From contig CALSPZ010000001.1 in the NCBI GenBank assembly GCA_943788365.1, forward strand, positions 1,116,001 through 1,180,000: a DNA stretch of 64,000 bases. The letters are read 5' to 3'. Source of the DNA: CAJQGY01 sp905478015. Its GTDB lineage: Bacteria; Pseudomonadota; Gammaproteobacteria; Magnimaribacterales; D2472. The notes under the pieces are model-generated. The model did not search any database and had not been told where the DNA came from. It worked only from the letters and a program-made list of their open reading frames with translations. This document shows positions 26,393-35,077 of this stretch, piece by piece. Each line of letters begins with the position of its first letter. The first letter of the stretch is position 1. The position numbers and the translations under genes were made by a program.

Positions 26393-27127
26393 ATGAAACT
26401 TCATAGATTCTATAGCAAATCATTATCAGAAAGTAGCTCAGATCTAGAGTTAGATGATTTGCAATCCAATCATCTTACAAAGGTGCTTAGGCTTAAATTA
26501 GACGATCAAATAGAAGTTTTTAATGGCAAGGGTTTATTTGGATCATTCAAAGTAAAAGAACTTGGCAGGACTAATGTAAAAGTATCTCTTAATTCAAAAA
26601 TTAATGTGTCTCCTAGAACCCTTATTAAAACATCATCTCTTCTGCCAATATTAAAAAAAGATAGCTTGGCCTTAATGATCCAGAAAACTGTAGAAATAGG
26701 AATCGATGAAATTAACTTATTCAGACCTAAAAATATTGATCAGAGTATCGCTAAAAAAGATCTACAAAAAATAGTCAATAAGCTTAAGGATGTTGCAATA
26801 TCAGCGTGCAAACAATCTGGGAATAACTATCTTCCAAAGATTAGGTTATTTCCAAATCTAGAAGAAGCTCTGATTCTAAAAGATATGCACAATGCTAATA
26901 TCATCGCTTTTGATTTTTCAGGCAAAGGTATTTTTTTACCAAGCGATATAGCACAATCAGAACAAGTCATAATTTCAGGGCCTGAATCTGGCTTTTCTGC
27001 TGACGAATTGGAATTATTAAATTCTCATAATGTTAATATAAGGCTTCTTGGAAAAAATATTTTAAGGGCAGAAACAGCTGCAATAGTAGGGGCAACACTT
27101 GTGCAAAATTATCTAGGTGAGTTATGA
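26393..27127 (+). CDS. rsmE: 16S rRNA m3U1498 methyltransferase
   Basis: SPOUT methyltransferase of 244 aa that modifies U1498 of 16S rRNA. N-terminal PUA-like part: HRFYSKSL, LDDLQSNHLTKVLRLKLDDQIEVFNGKG. The C-terminal knot carries IISGPESGFSADELELL and the SAM-binding LGKNILRAETAAIVG. Full length. It overlaps gshB by 4 bp (ATGA), the usual rsmE-gshB pairing in gammaproteobacteria. Confidence 0.95.
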   Translation: MKLHRFYSKSLSESSSDLELDDLQSNHLTKVLRLKLDDQIEVFNGKGLFGSFKVKELGRTNVKVSLNSKINVSPRTLIKTSSLLPILKKDSLALMIQKTVEIGIDEINLFRPKNIDQSIAKKDLQKIVNKLKDVAISACKQSGNNYLPKIRLFPNLEEALILKDMHNANIIAFDFSGKGIFLPSDIAQSEQVIISGPESGFSADELELLNSHNVNIRLLGKNILRAETAAIVGATLVQNYLGEL

Positions 27128-28041
27128 AAAAATCATTCTTATTTATAACTGATGCTTTTGACTCTCTTAATCATAAAAAAGATACCTCTATTTTCATGAT
27201 GGAAGAAGCTTTAAACAATGGCGCAGATGTGTATCAGTGCGAAATAAATAATATTTTCGCATTTGATAATATTATTTATGCAAATTGCCTCTCTATAAAC
27301 AGCAATATCTCTATTTCAATTAATTCTAGCAAGATTGATTTAAGTAAGTTTTCATCTGTTTTCATGCGAAAAGATCCACCCGTAGATGATGATTACATAA
27401 ATTGTCTTCATCTTCTAAGTACAGCAGTCAATAATGGTGCCAAAATACATAATAATCCGTCAGCGATTAAAGAATTTAATGAAAAGGTATTTGCTTTGCA
27501 TTTTCCTAACTTTATTCCTAAGACGATTATTACTTCAAACATAAATCAAATTAAAGAATTTCAACAAAGATATAAGACTATTGTTGTAAAGCCACTTGAT
27601 GGAATGGGCGGAACTTCTATTCATAAATTTGATGGTATCAACGAAGACGAAAAAGATATTTTAATTAATATGACTAACCAAGAAAAAACAACAATCATAG
27701 CTCAAGAATTTCTTCCGGCAATTTATGATGGAGATTTTAGAATTCTAATTATTCATGGAAAGGTATTCCCAAAAACTCTTGCAAGAATTCCACAAGATGG
27801 AAATTTTAAAGGAAATCTTGCTGCAGGGGGAAGGGGTGTTGTGGCTGATCTATCCTCTGTTCAAAAAGATATTGCAAATCAAATTGCAATTAAACTCCTT
27901 GAAAATGGTATCAATTTTGCTGGCATAGATATGATTGGTGACAAGTTAACGGAAATAAATATTACAAGCCCAACTTGTGCAAGAGAAATTTTTAATCAAT
28001 CAGGTAAAAATCCAATCAAAGATTACATAGAAGGCTTATGA
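27124..28041 (+). CDS. gshB: Glutathione synthetase
   Basis: ATP-grasp ligase joining gamma-glutamylcysteine and glycine. The 305-aa protein shows VFMRKDPPVDDDYI, HNNPSAIKEFNEKVFAL, VVKPLDGMGGTSI, DGDFRILIIHGKVFPKTLARIP with the glycine-rich NLAAGGRG, and INITSPTCAREIFNQ. Length agrees with the ~316-aa family. Its stop overlaps the start of tonB as ATGA. Confidence 0.96.
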   Translation: MKKSFLFITDAFDSLNHKKDTSIFMMEEALNNGADVYQCEINNIFAFDNIIYANCLSINSNISISINSSKIDLSKFSSVFMRKDPPVDDDYINCLHLLSTAVNNGAKIHNNPSAIKEFNEKVFALHFPNFIPKTIITSNINQIKEFQQRYKTIVVKPLDGMGGTSIHKFDGINEDEKDILINMTNQEKTTIIAQEFLPAIYDGDFRILIIHGKVFPKTLARIPQDGNFKGNLAAGGRGVVADLSSVQKDIANQIAIKLLENGINFAGIDMIGDKLTEINITSPTCAREIFNQSGKNPIKDYIEGL

Positions 28042-28665
28042 GTTCACACCTTCTTACAAAAAATGCTAGCTCAAGGTCTTTAAATCTTAATAAATCTTTT
28101 CTAATATCAACTGGTATCCATTTGGTGTTGATCTTTGGTATTACTTTTTCAACTTATTATAAGATTACCTATTTTGAATCAAACCCCGGTTATAAATGTA
28201 AAACTGGCAAATGCTAATATTGATGAACTTGGACAACAATCTTCAACATTTAATGAGGTGGATAAATTAGATCAAGATAATTTAAATTCAACTGTGAGCA
28301 AAGAGCAAAAAAGCTCTTACCAATCATTAAAGATAAAAAAACTAGAAGCTAATTCTTTAGTTACAAGTGCTGAGGCAAAGTACTTAAATTTATGGCAACG
28401 TCAAATTGAATCTGCAGGCGATCGTATAATCACAGAAAATGGAATATTCTTGGAAGGTCAAAGAGTTCAAATTATTGCAACAATAGACTCACTAGGAAAT
28501 CTAATAAGATCTGAAGTAGTTCTTTCTTCAGGGGTTGAAGAGGTTGATTTATTAGCCATAAAGATACTTAATGAATCGGCTCCATTTCCAGCATTTGATC
28601 CTCTAATGATCGAAGAGTATGGGTTTATAGAAATTATTAGAGATTGGAATTTCTCTTCAGGTTAG
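28038..28665 (+). pseudogene. tonB: TonB energy-transducing protein, interrupted by a +1 frameshift
   Basis: TonB links the proton-motive ExbBD motor to outer-membrane receptors. From ATG 28038 (ATGA overlap with gshB) one frame encodes a cytoplasmic N-terminus and the membrane helix SFLISTGIHLVLIFGITFS, then stops soon after a C4 run at 28184-28187. The C-terminal TonB domain (IITENGIFLEGQRVQIIATI, APFPAF, IEIIRDWNF) is in the next frame. Removing one C joins them as FESNPVINVKLANANIDEL, giving a continuous 208-aa protein. The gene order gshB-tonB-ruvX is standard. Either the assembly has one extra C or the gene is frameshifted; both halves look otherwise intact. Confidence 0.88.
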
Positions 28666-28669
28666 TTTT

Positions 28670-29095
28670 ATGCAAATTTTATCTTTTGATTTTGGAACAA
28701 AAAAAATTGGCATTGCTGTGGGACAGACTATAACCAAGAGCTCATCACCCCTAACAGTTCTTTTTAATAAAGAAAATAAAGTTAATTGGGAAGAGGTGAG
28801 TGCAATAATAGATGAGTGGAAGCCAGAATTATTACTAATTGGCAAGCCATTAAATATGGATGGCACAGATAGTGATATTATGAAAGTTGTAGATAATTTT
28901 TCTAAAAAACTTGCAAAGCTTTCAGGTATTGAATGCGAATATGTTGATGAGAGGCTTACTAGTTTTGAAGCAAGACAAAATTTTAAAGAGCTAATGATAG
29001 AAAATAATAAAAATATTAAAAAAGAAATTATTGATGCAAATGCAGCTAAAATTTTAATAGATAACTGGTTTAATCAAAATGTCGATACCCTCTAG
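28670..29095 (+). CDS. ruvX: Putative pre-16S rRNA nuclease YqgF/RuvX
   Basis: RNase H-fold protein of 141 aa implicated in 5' processing of 16S rRNA. Motifs: ILSFDFGTKKIGIAVGQ with the first catalytic Asp, LLIGKPLNMDG, YVDERLTSFEA with the Asp-Glu pair, and IIDANAAKILIDNW with the last acidic residue. It overlaps dnaG by 17 bp. yqgE, which often precedes it, is not present. Confidence 0.94.
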   Translation: MQILSFDFGTKKIGIAVGQTITKSSSPLTVLFNKENKVNWEEVSAIIDEWKPELLLIGKPLNMDGTDSDIMKVVDNFSKKLAKLSGIECEYVDERLTSFEARQNFKELMIENNKNIKKEIIDANAAKILIDNWFNQNVDTL

Positions 29096-30839
29096 TTTTA
29101 TTGATCAAATATTAGATCAATCTGATATCGTTGATATTATTGGCAGACGAGTTCAGTTAAATCAAAAAGGCAATAATTTTTGGGGCATATGCCCATTCCA
29201 CGATGATACCAATCCGTCGATGGCAGTTAATCAGGATAAGCAGTTTTATTATTGTTTTGTTTGCAATGCTAAAGGCAATGCAATTAACTTTTTAAGAGAC
29301 TTCGAGAACCTAGATTTCGTTGATGCTGTAGAAAGCATTGCTTCTGCTGTAGGCTTAGAAGTTCCAAAAACACATCAAACAGTTGATACAACTCAAGCCC
29401 TAACTATAAACACACGAACAGTTAAGATATATGAAGAACAGCTAAAATCTTCCAATGGTAAAAAGGCTATTGAATATCTTAAATCTAGATCAATTTCTGG
29501 AGAAGTTGCTAAATTTTTTAATATTGGATACTCACTTGATGAGTGGGAAGGACTCTTTCAAATTTTATCAAAAGAGTATGAAAAAAATGATCTGACAGAT
29601 TCAGGGCTGTTTTCCGAAAAAATGAAAGATAGATTTAGAGCGAGGCTAATGTTCCCGATAAAAAATATAAAAGGAGACTATATTGCTTTTGGAGGAAGGA
29701 TAATCGATGAGGGCGAGCCTAAATATTTAAATTCTCCTGAGACAAAAACATTCAGTAAATCTAAAGAGTTATATGGTCTATTTGAAGCAAGAAAGCTAAA
29801 CAGCCCACTAAAGTCTTTATTTGTCGTAGAGGGATACATGGATGTAATCGCTCTTCATCAAAATGGAGTTACAAATGCTGTCGCCTCATTGGGTACCGCT
29901 ATTACAGGTCTGCATATATCTAAAATGATGAGATACTGCAAAAATATATATGTTGCATTTGATGGGGATCTTGCTGGAAGAAAAGCAGCTTGGAGAGCTG
30001 TTGAAAATGGATTGCCAATTTTAAGAGAAGACATCAATATATCTTTCATATTTCTTGAAGAAGGGCATGACCCAGACAGTTATATAAACGAACATGGAAA
30101 AGAAGCTTTTTTAGAACTTGCCAATGCTGCAACTTCTTTATCTAAATTTTTCATTGAAACTGTTAAGGAGCAAGCAGATTTAAACACTATTGAGGGAAGG
30201 TCATTAGCTGCAAAGTTTGCTGTCCCGTTAGTAAATAAAATTAATAATCAGCCACTAAAAGAGGCATACATCGAAGAGGTTGGAAAGGTTTGTAGCTTAG
30301 ATTTTGCTAATTTAATAAATACTACTTCCAATCAATATACCTCAAGTCCGTTAAATAAATCAGAGGAGATTAAGCCTAAATCATCTTCAAAAATTGCTAG
30401 AAAAGCAGTCCTTGGGATATTTACTGCTCTCATCCAGCATCCAAAACTAGCTGCTGAGATTATATTTGATGATATAAAAGCAGATTCAAAGTTTTATTTC
30501 ATTCAGTTGGTAAAAGATAAGTTTAAAAAAGATCCAAATGTCATTCCATCAATAGTATTTGAAAGCATTGAAAAAGAGCAAATACAGAATGTGTTCAGTG
30601 AAGCTCTGCTATCAGACATAAACCTTTCAGCAGAAGACGCAAAGGAAATGATCAATGATTGCATCAATACTATTTCGAAATCTGAAAAAGATAGAGAAGA
30701 AATTCTAAAAGAAAAGTATAATATGCAAGAAATTACTTCTGCTGAAAAAAGAGAATTACAACAAGTCATTCTAAAAAAAGAAAATCACACAGAAGCAGAC
30801 AAAAATTTACTACGAAATTTAAGCATAGTAAGTGATTGA
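29079..30839 (+). CDS. dnaG: DNA primase
   Basis: Makes RNA primers for replication. The 586-aa protein has an N-terminal zinc ribbon with C38, H41, C59 and C62 (ICPFHDDTNPS and YYCFVCNAKG), the RNA polymerase domain with RLMFPIKNIKG and FGGRI, the Toprim motifs VVEGYMDVIALHQNG and FDGDLAGRKAA, GHDPDSYI, and a helical C-terminal part that binds DnaB. It precedes rpoD as in the macromolecular synthesis operon, but rpsU is elsewhere. Confidence 0.97.
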   Translation: MSIPSSFIDQILDQSDIVDIIGRRVQLNQKGNNFWGICPFHDDTNPSMAVNQDKQFYYCFVCNAKGNAINFLRDFENLDFVDAVESIASAVGLEVPKTHQTVDTTQALTINTRTVKIYEEQLKSSNGKKAIEYLKSRSISGEVAKFFNIGYSLDEWEGLFQILSKEYEKNDLTDSGLFSEKMKDRFRARLMFPIKNIKGDYIAFGGRIIDEGEPKYLNSPETKTFSKSKELYGLFEARKLNSPLKSLFVVEGYMDVIALHQNGVTNAVASLGTAITGLHISKMMRYCKNIYVAFDGDLAGRKAAWRAVENGLPILREDINISFIFLEEGHDPDSYINEHGKEAFLELANAATSLSKFFIETVKEQADLNTIEGRSLAAKFAVPLVNKINNQPLKEAYIEEVGKVCSLDFANLINTTSNQYTSSPLNKSEEIKPKSSSKIARKAVLGIFTALIQHPKLAAEIIFDDIKADSKFYFIQLVKDKFKKDPNVIPSIVFESIEKEQIQNVFSEALLSDINLSAEDAKEMINDCINTISKSEKDREEILKEKYNMQEITSAEKRELQQVILKKENHTEADKNLLRNLSIVSD

Positions 30840-30887
30840 AAAATTGCAATCAGTCACCACATATAGTTAATACAAATTGGAGAATTA

Positions 30888-32702
30888 GTGGACAAGTTAA
30901 GTAAAAAGGGTTCAAAAATAGCAGAACTCATTGAAAAAGGAAGAGAGCAGGGTTATTTGACCTATGCTGATGTAAATGACCATCTTCCAGAAGATATATC
31001 AGACCCTGATCAGGTAGATGAAATTATTGGAATGATTAATGATCTCGGTCTTCAAGTTCACGAAACTGCCCCAGATGCAGATACATTAATGCTTGCTGAG
31101 TCAGAAGATTCTGATGACATTGCGCTGGAACAAGCTGCTGAAGCACTTGCTGCTGTTGAGAATGAAACAGGAAGAACTACAGATCCTGTAAGAATGTATA
31201 TGCGTGAGATGGGTACGGTTGATCTTCTTACAAGAGAGGGCGAAATTGAAATTGCCAAAAGAATAGAAGAGGGCATGCGTGATCTTCTTCATGCCAGTGT
31301 TTTATATCCTCGATCAGTAGAATATGCAATCGACTATCACCAAATGGTTAAAGATGGCGAGAAAAAGATTAATGATTTTTTAACAGGTTTCCTTGAAGAG
31401 ATGGAGTATGTTCCATCAGCTGGCCCAGGTAGCCAAAGGGCTAAAGAAGAGGCAGAAGCAGCCGAAGAATCTGATGAAGAAGTGAGCAATGGTCCGGATA
31501 TGAAAGACCTACAAAGAAGAATGACTAACTTAAAACGTCAATACAATAAAACTTTAAAAACAATAGATTCTAAAGGCAGATCATCAAAAGAGGTAGCTGA
31601 AGACTTCGTTAAGGTTGGAGACATATTCCAGTTCTTGAAATTCAGTCCTAGGATGTTCGACGAAATTAGCGCAATAGCTAGATCAGGACTAACAAAAATA
31701 AGAGAAAAAGAAAAGTTTATTCAGGAACAGCTTGTTAAAAAAGCTAGGATGCCAAGAAAAGATTTCCTTAAAAATTTCTCAGATAATTTAACTGAAGTTA
31801 AATGGGTTGATTCTCTTATGAAAGAGAAGAAATATAAAAAAGATCTTTTAGCTGCTGTAAAACAAGATGTTGTGATTGCTCAAAAAGATATTTTAGAGCT
31901 CGAGAGATCGGTAGGTTTATCTGTAAAAGAAATTAAAGAAATTAATAGAAAAATGTCTATGGGTGAAACCAAAATGAGAAGAGCCAAAAAAGACATGGTT
32001 GAAGCTAACCTTAGACTTGTTATTTCTATTGCTAAAAAATATACAAACAGAGGTCTGCAATTTTTAGATCTAATTCAAGAGGGCAATATCGGCTTAATGA
32101 AAGCTGTTGATAAATTTGAATACAGAAGAGGTTATAAATTCTCAACTTATGCAACATGGTGGATTAGACAGGCTATTACAAGATCAATCGCTGACCAAGC
32201 AAGAACAATAAGAATACCGGTTCATATGATAGAAACTATCAATAAATTAAATAGAGTGTCTCGCCAAATGATGCAAGATATGGGAAGAGAGCCAACACCT
32301 GAAGAGCTTTCGCAAGAACTCGATATGCCGGAAGACAAAGTAAGAAAAGTTCTGAAAATCGCAAAAGAACCAATATCAACTGAAACACCTATCGGTGATG
32401 ACGAGGATTCAAGTCTAGGTGATTTTATTGAAGATACTGTTATTGAGTCACCATTGCAAAATGCTACAGAAGGTAGTCTGCATTTAGCAACAGATGATGT
32501 ACTTGGCTCATTAACAGCAAGAGAAGCAAAGGTTTTAAGAATGAGATTTGGTATAGGAATGAATACCGATCACACTTTAGAAGAAGTTGGTAAGCAGTTT
32601 GATGTTACTAGGGAAAGAATTAGGCAGATTGAGGCCAAGGCCTTAAGAAAGCTAAGACACCCAAGCAGATCAAGTCATTTAAAAAGTTTCTTAGACGAGT
32701 AA
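30888..32702 (+). CDS. rpoD: Primary sigma factor RpoD (sigma-70)
   Basis: Housekeeping sigma factor, 604 aa. The start is GTG 30888 with a good GGAGA Shine-Dalgarno 4-9 bases upstream. Regions in order: 1.1 (LSKKGSKIAELIEKGREQGY), 1.2 (DPVRMYMREMGTVDLLTREGE), an acidic non-conserved region, 2.1-2.4 (NLRLVISIAKKYTNRGLQFL, QEGNIGLMKAVDKFEYRRGY, FSTYATWWIRQAITRSIADQ), 3 (IRIPVHMIETINKL) and 4.2 (LEEVGKQFDVTRERIRQIEA). It is convergent with the yrbL-like gene, with only 5 bp between stops and no hairpin terminator seen. Confidence 0.98.
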   Translation: MDKLSKKGSKIAELIEKGREQGYLTYADVNDHLPEDISDPDQVDEIIGMINDLGLQVHETAPDADTLMLAESEDSDDIALEQAAEALAAVENETGRTTDPVRMYMREMGTVDLLTREGEIEIAKRIEEGMRDLLHASVLYPRSVEYAIDYHQMVKDGEKKINDFLTGFLEEMEYVPSAGPGSQRAKEEAEAAEESDEEVSNGPDMKDLQRRMTNLKRQYNKTLKTIDSKGRSSKEVAEDFVKVGDIFQFLKFSPRMFDEISAIARSGLTKIREKEKFIQEQLVKKARMPRKDFLKNFSDNLTEVKWVDSLMKEKKYKKDLLAAVKQDVVIAQKDILELERSVGLSVKEIKEINRKMSMGETKMRRAKKDMVEANLRLVISIAKKYTNRGLQFLDLIQEGNIGLMKAVDKFEYRRGYKFSTYATWWIRQAITRSIADQARTIRIPVHMIETINKLNRVSRQMMQDMGREPTPEELSQELDMPEDKVRKVLKIAKEPISTETPIGDDEDSSLGDFIEDTVIESPLQNATEGSLHLATDDVLGSLTAREAKVLRMRFGIGMNTDHTLEEVGKQFDVTRERIRQIEAKALRKLRHPSRSSHLKSFLDE

Positions 32703-32707
32703 TAAAC

Positions 32708-33346
32708 TTATTTCCAGCTTCCTTTTCTTCCTTCAAGGTCCCAATGGATTCTGCTCCACATTAACGCGATGCGGCGCTCAATGTATCTGTTAGCAAAAAA
32801 TTCACTGTACTGAGGTAGGGGCAGGAAAGACGAGCAACCCAGACCATCAACAATCTTCAAATTGAGTAAGGCCCCATTTTTCTTTAAAACGATATTGTGC
32901 GGGATAATATTTTTAGTTAAAACACGATGTTTTCTTAGCCAAGTTTCAAATATAGAAATAGCAACTTTTATTTCTTCTGTGAGCCCTTCTCTAAAAAGAT
33001 AGCTCTCCAATGTTTCAGCAATTTGATTATCATTCTTTATTAACTCTGTTTCAGATGCTTGGCCTAAATTTGTATCAATCATGCCATGCCATTTTGCTAA
33101 ATGTTCCCATATAGTTGAATCTAATGGAGATGTTATGGCGCTTTGCTTATAGGCAGACTCCTCTCTTAAATTATCATCAAAACTTTTTGTAGATCTTAAT
33201 CTTTTATACCAGGCTTTATTCTTTCTTATTTTTTCCAAAATACCGCTTTTAGTAACTTTTATACAGACATTAGGATTTGTAGGGTGCTCATAGCAATCTC
33301 TATTGCCACCAGAGGCAAAAGGCGACGTGTTGCTAAGATCTATCAT
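32708..33346 (-). CDS. yrbL: YrbL-like protein kinase-fold protein
   Basis: A 212-aa protein of the YrbL family (PhoP-regulated in enterics; function unknown). It shares the family N-terminus with residues like LSNTSPFASGGNRDCYEHP and CIKVTK, a HGMIDTNLG segment, and VLTKNIIPHNIVLKK, which resembles a degenerate kinase catalytic loop (H-N but no clear catalytic Asp). The C-terminal WSRIHW region is basic. No PhoP box was identified upstream. Name by resemblance from memory. Confidence 0.75.
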   Translation of the reverse strand: MIDLSNTSPFASGGNRDCYEHPTNPNVCIKVTKSGILEKIRKNKAWYKRLRSTKSFDDNLREESAYKQSAITSPLDSTIWEHLAKWHGMIDTNLGQASETELIKNDNQIAETLESYLFREGLTEEIKVAISIFETWLRKHRVLTKNIIPHNIVLKKNGALLNLKIVDGLGCSSFLPLPQYSEFFANRYIERRIALMWSRIHWDLEGRKGSWK

Positions 33347-33439
33347 AATAATATTCTAACAAGTAAGTAAGAAGATAAAAATACTCACTAAGCTTCCTTA
33401 AATTATTTATTCTTATATAATGATTCGCTCTTTACTAGA

Positions 33440-33445
33440 TATACT
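33440..33445 (+). promoter_or_regulatory. Candidate -10 box for the tRNA gene
   Basis: TATACT 11-16 bases before the tRNA 5' end is a near-consensus sigma-70 -10 hexamer. No convincing -35 is seen at the usual spacing, so the promoter is only probable. Confidence 0.45.
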
Positions 33446-33455
33446 TTATCTATAA

Positions 33456-33532
33456 GGGCCTGTAGCTCAGTTGGTTAGAGCAGTGGACTCATAATCCATT
33501 GGTCGTAGGTTCGAGTCCTACCGGGCCCACCA
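33456..33532 (+). tRNA. ileX: tRNA-Ile2 with CAU anticodon (lysidine type)
   Basis: A complete cloverleaf with encoded CCA: acceptor GGGCCTG pairs with CGGGCCC, D arm GTAGCTCAG, anticodon stem-loop TGGA-CTCATAA-TCCA, T arm GTAGG-TTCGAGT-CCTAC. The anticodon CAT fits methionine or lysidine-modified isoleucine. I favour tRNA-Ile2 because bases 4 and 5 are C-C paired with G-G, the positions TilS uses in E. coli, and because E. coli ileX lies close to rpoD, as this one does (753 bp after rpoD). Initiator tRNA is excluded because the first acceptor pair is a normal G-C. Elongator Met is the alternative. Confidence 0.78.
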
Positions 33533-33618
33533 TTTATCAAGTTTTTTAAGAGCGTCTAGCTTATAAAAATTTCATGTTATAAAATGCGCGACTTAATTAA
33601 TTATTATTAAAAATAAGC

Positions 33619-34275
33619 ATGTCATCTTCAAAAAGACCGTTTATTCATCCTGAGGGATGGAGATTTGCAATCATTTTCTTTGTTATTTCAATCTTTCTCG
33701 GATTTGTATTTACAGCAATCTCAATCATTGGGTACCTATTAACTATTTTTACTTTATGGTTCTTTCGCGATCCAGAAAGAAATACTCCATACGATTCTAA
33801 TTCAATTATTAGCTCCGCAGACGGAAAGGTATGTCTTATTGATGAGTCTTATCCTCCAAAAGAAGTTTCAATGAGCCAAGAGAAAATGAAGCGCATATGC
33901 GTCTTTATGAATGTTTTCAATGTTCATATTAATCGAAGCCCAGTCTCTGGCACTGTTAAAGCTTCAGTTTACAAGGAAGGTCAATTTTTAAATGCAAGTC
34001 TTGATAAAGCTAGCGAGAAAAATGAACGAAGTAGCCTTGTAATTAGCTCTGCTAACAGTGGTCCTGAAATTGTTGTAGTACAAATAGCTGGTTTAATTGC
34101 TAGAAGAATTTTAGGATTCGTGTCTAGTAATGACAATCTTGTTCAAGGAGAAAGATTTGGATTGATTAGATTTGGTTCTCGTGTCGACATATACATGCCT
34201 TTAGATGCAGTTACTAAATGCTCTGTTGGAGATAAGGTTGTTGCCGGCGAGTCTGTTCTAGCATCATTTAAATAA
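33619..34275 (+). CDS. psd: Phosphatidylserine decarboxylase, short type
   Basis: Converts phosphatidylserine to phosphatidylethanolamine in the inner membrane. The 218-aa archaeal-type (PSD-A) enzyme has two N-terminal membrane segments (FAIIFFVISIFLGFVF and IIGYLLTIFTLWFF), then FFRDPERNTP, FMNVFNVHINRSPVSG and the self-cleavage site RFGSRVD, with G186-S187 yielding the pyruvoyl group. It is 4 bp upstream of pssA, which makes its substrate. A TATAAA lies about 40 bases before the start. Confidence 0.94.
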   Translation: MSSSKRPFIHPEGWRFAIIFFVISIFLGFVFTAISIIGYLLTIFTLWFFRDPERNTPYDSNSIISSADGKVCLIDESYPPKEVSMSQEKMKRICVFMNVFNVHINRSPVSGTVKASVYKEGQFLNASLDKASEKNERSSLVISSANSGPEIVVVQIAGLIARRILGFVSSNDNLVQGERFGLIRFGSRVDIYMPLDAVTKCSVGDKVVAGESVLASFK

Positions 34276-34279
34276 GAAA

Positions 34280-35014
34280 ATGAAGAAAATAGATTTTAAA
34301 GTATTGCTCCCAAATGTTATCACTCTATCCGGACTAAGTTTTGGACTAAGCTCAATCAGATTTGCCCTTGAGCAAGATTTTAATTTAGCAATCTTATGTA
34401 TTTTAATTGCTGGACTATGTGATGTATTAGATGGAATGCTTGCGAGGCATCTTAATAGTGAATCAGATCTAGGTGCACAACTTGACTCTCTTTCAGACTT
34501 TCTTAGTTTTGGTATCGCACCTGGCATTCTTGTTTATATGTCTATATTCAACCAGGAGAGCGGCATAGGTACGTTTGCCTGTTTAGTTTTTATAATCTTT
34601 TCATGCTTAAGATTAGCTTTATATAATGTTAGGCTGGAGCTATCTAAGACCTCCGAAGAAGAGCCGGATAATTTCTTTACTGGCATCCCAACACCCGTAG
34701 GGGCAATTTTAATTTTGCTCCCCTTAACTCATTCATTCATGGGTTTTGATTGGGCATATGAAAATTTGAACTTTGTAGCAGCTTATATAATTTTAATTAG
34801 CGGCTTGCTAACAAGCAGAATTCCAACTTTTTCAATTAAAAGAAAGAAGATATATATTAAATCAAGACTTATATTTCTTATTCTGTTTTCATTAATCGCA
34901 TTAAGTATTATAAATTTTTTATGGTTATCTATTAATGTTATAGCTTTGATTTACTTGTTAACCATCCCATTCTCAGTTCTTGCTTGGAATAGAAACTCCT
35001 ATAGAAAACAATAA
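34280..35014 (+). CDS. pssA: CDP-diacylglycerol-serine O-phosphatidyltransferase
   Basis: Membrane enzyme making phosphatidylserine from CDP-diacylglycerol and serine. The 244-aa protein has several membrane helices and the CDP-alcohol phosphatidyltransferase motif D48-x2-D51-G-x2-A-R-x8-G-x3-D69-x3-D73. N-terminal LLPNVITLSGLSFGLSS is typical of PssA. Immediately after psd: substrate maker and user in one transcript. Confidence 0.94.
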   Translation: MKKIDFKVLLPNVITLSGLSFGLSSIRFALEQDFNLAILCILIAGLCDVLDGMLARHLNSESDLGAQLDSLSDFLSFGIAPGILVYMSIFNQESGIGTFACLVFIIFSCLRLALYNVRLELSKTSEEEPDNFFTGIPTPVGAILILLPLTHSFMGFDWAYENLNFVAAYIILISGLLTSRIPTFSIKRKKIYIKSRLIFLILFSLIALSIINFLWLSINVIALIYLLTIPFSVLAWNRNSYRKQ

Positions 35015-35077
35015 TTTTTAATATAATTGCTTTCTAAGCTTATTTTAAAATAATTATTATTTAAGATAATATAAACC

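Noticed and set aside
26363..26423. Extended start for the SixA-like gene
   Set aside because: The extra 20 residues lack family similarity and cross the divergent rsmE start.
33456..33532. Elongator tRNA-Met
   Set aside because: The acceptor pairs and rpoD neighbourhood favour tRNA-Ile2, although Met is not excluded.
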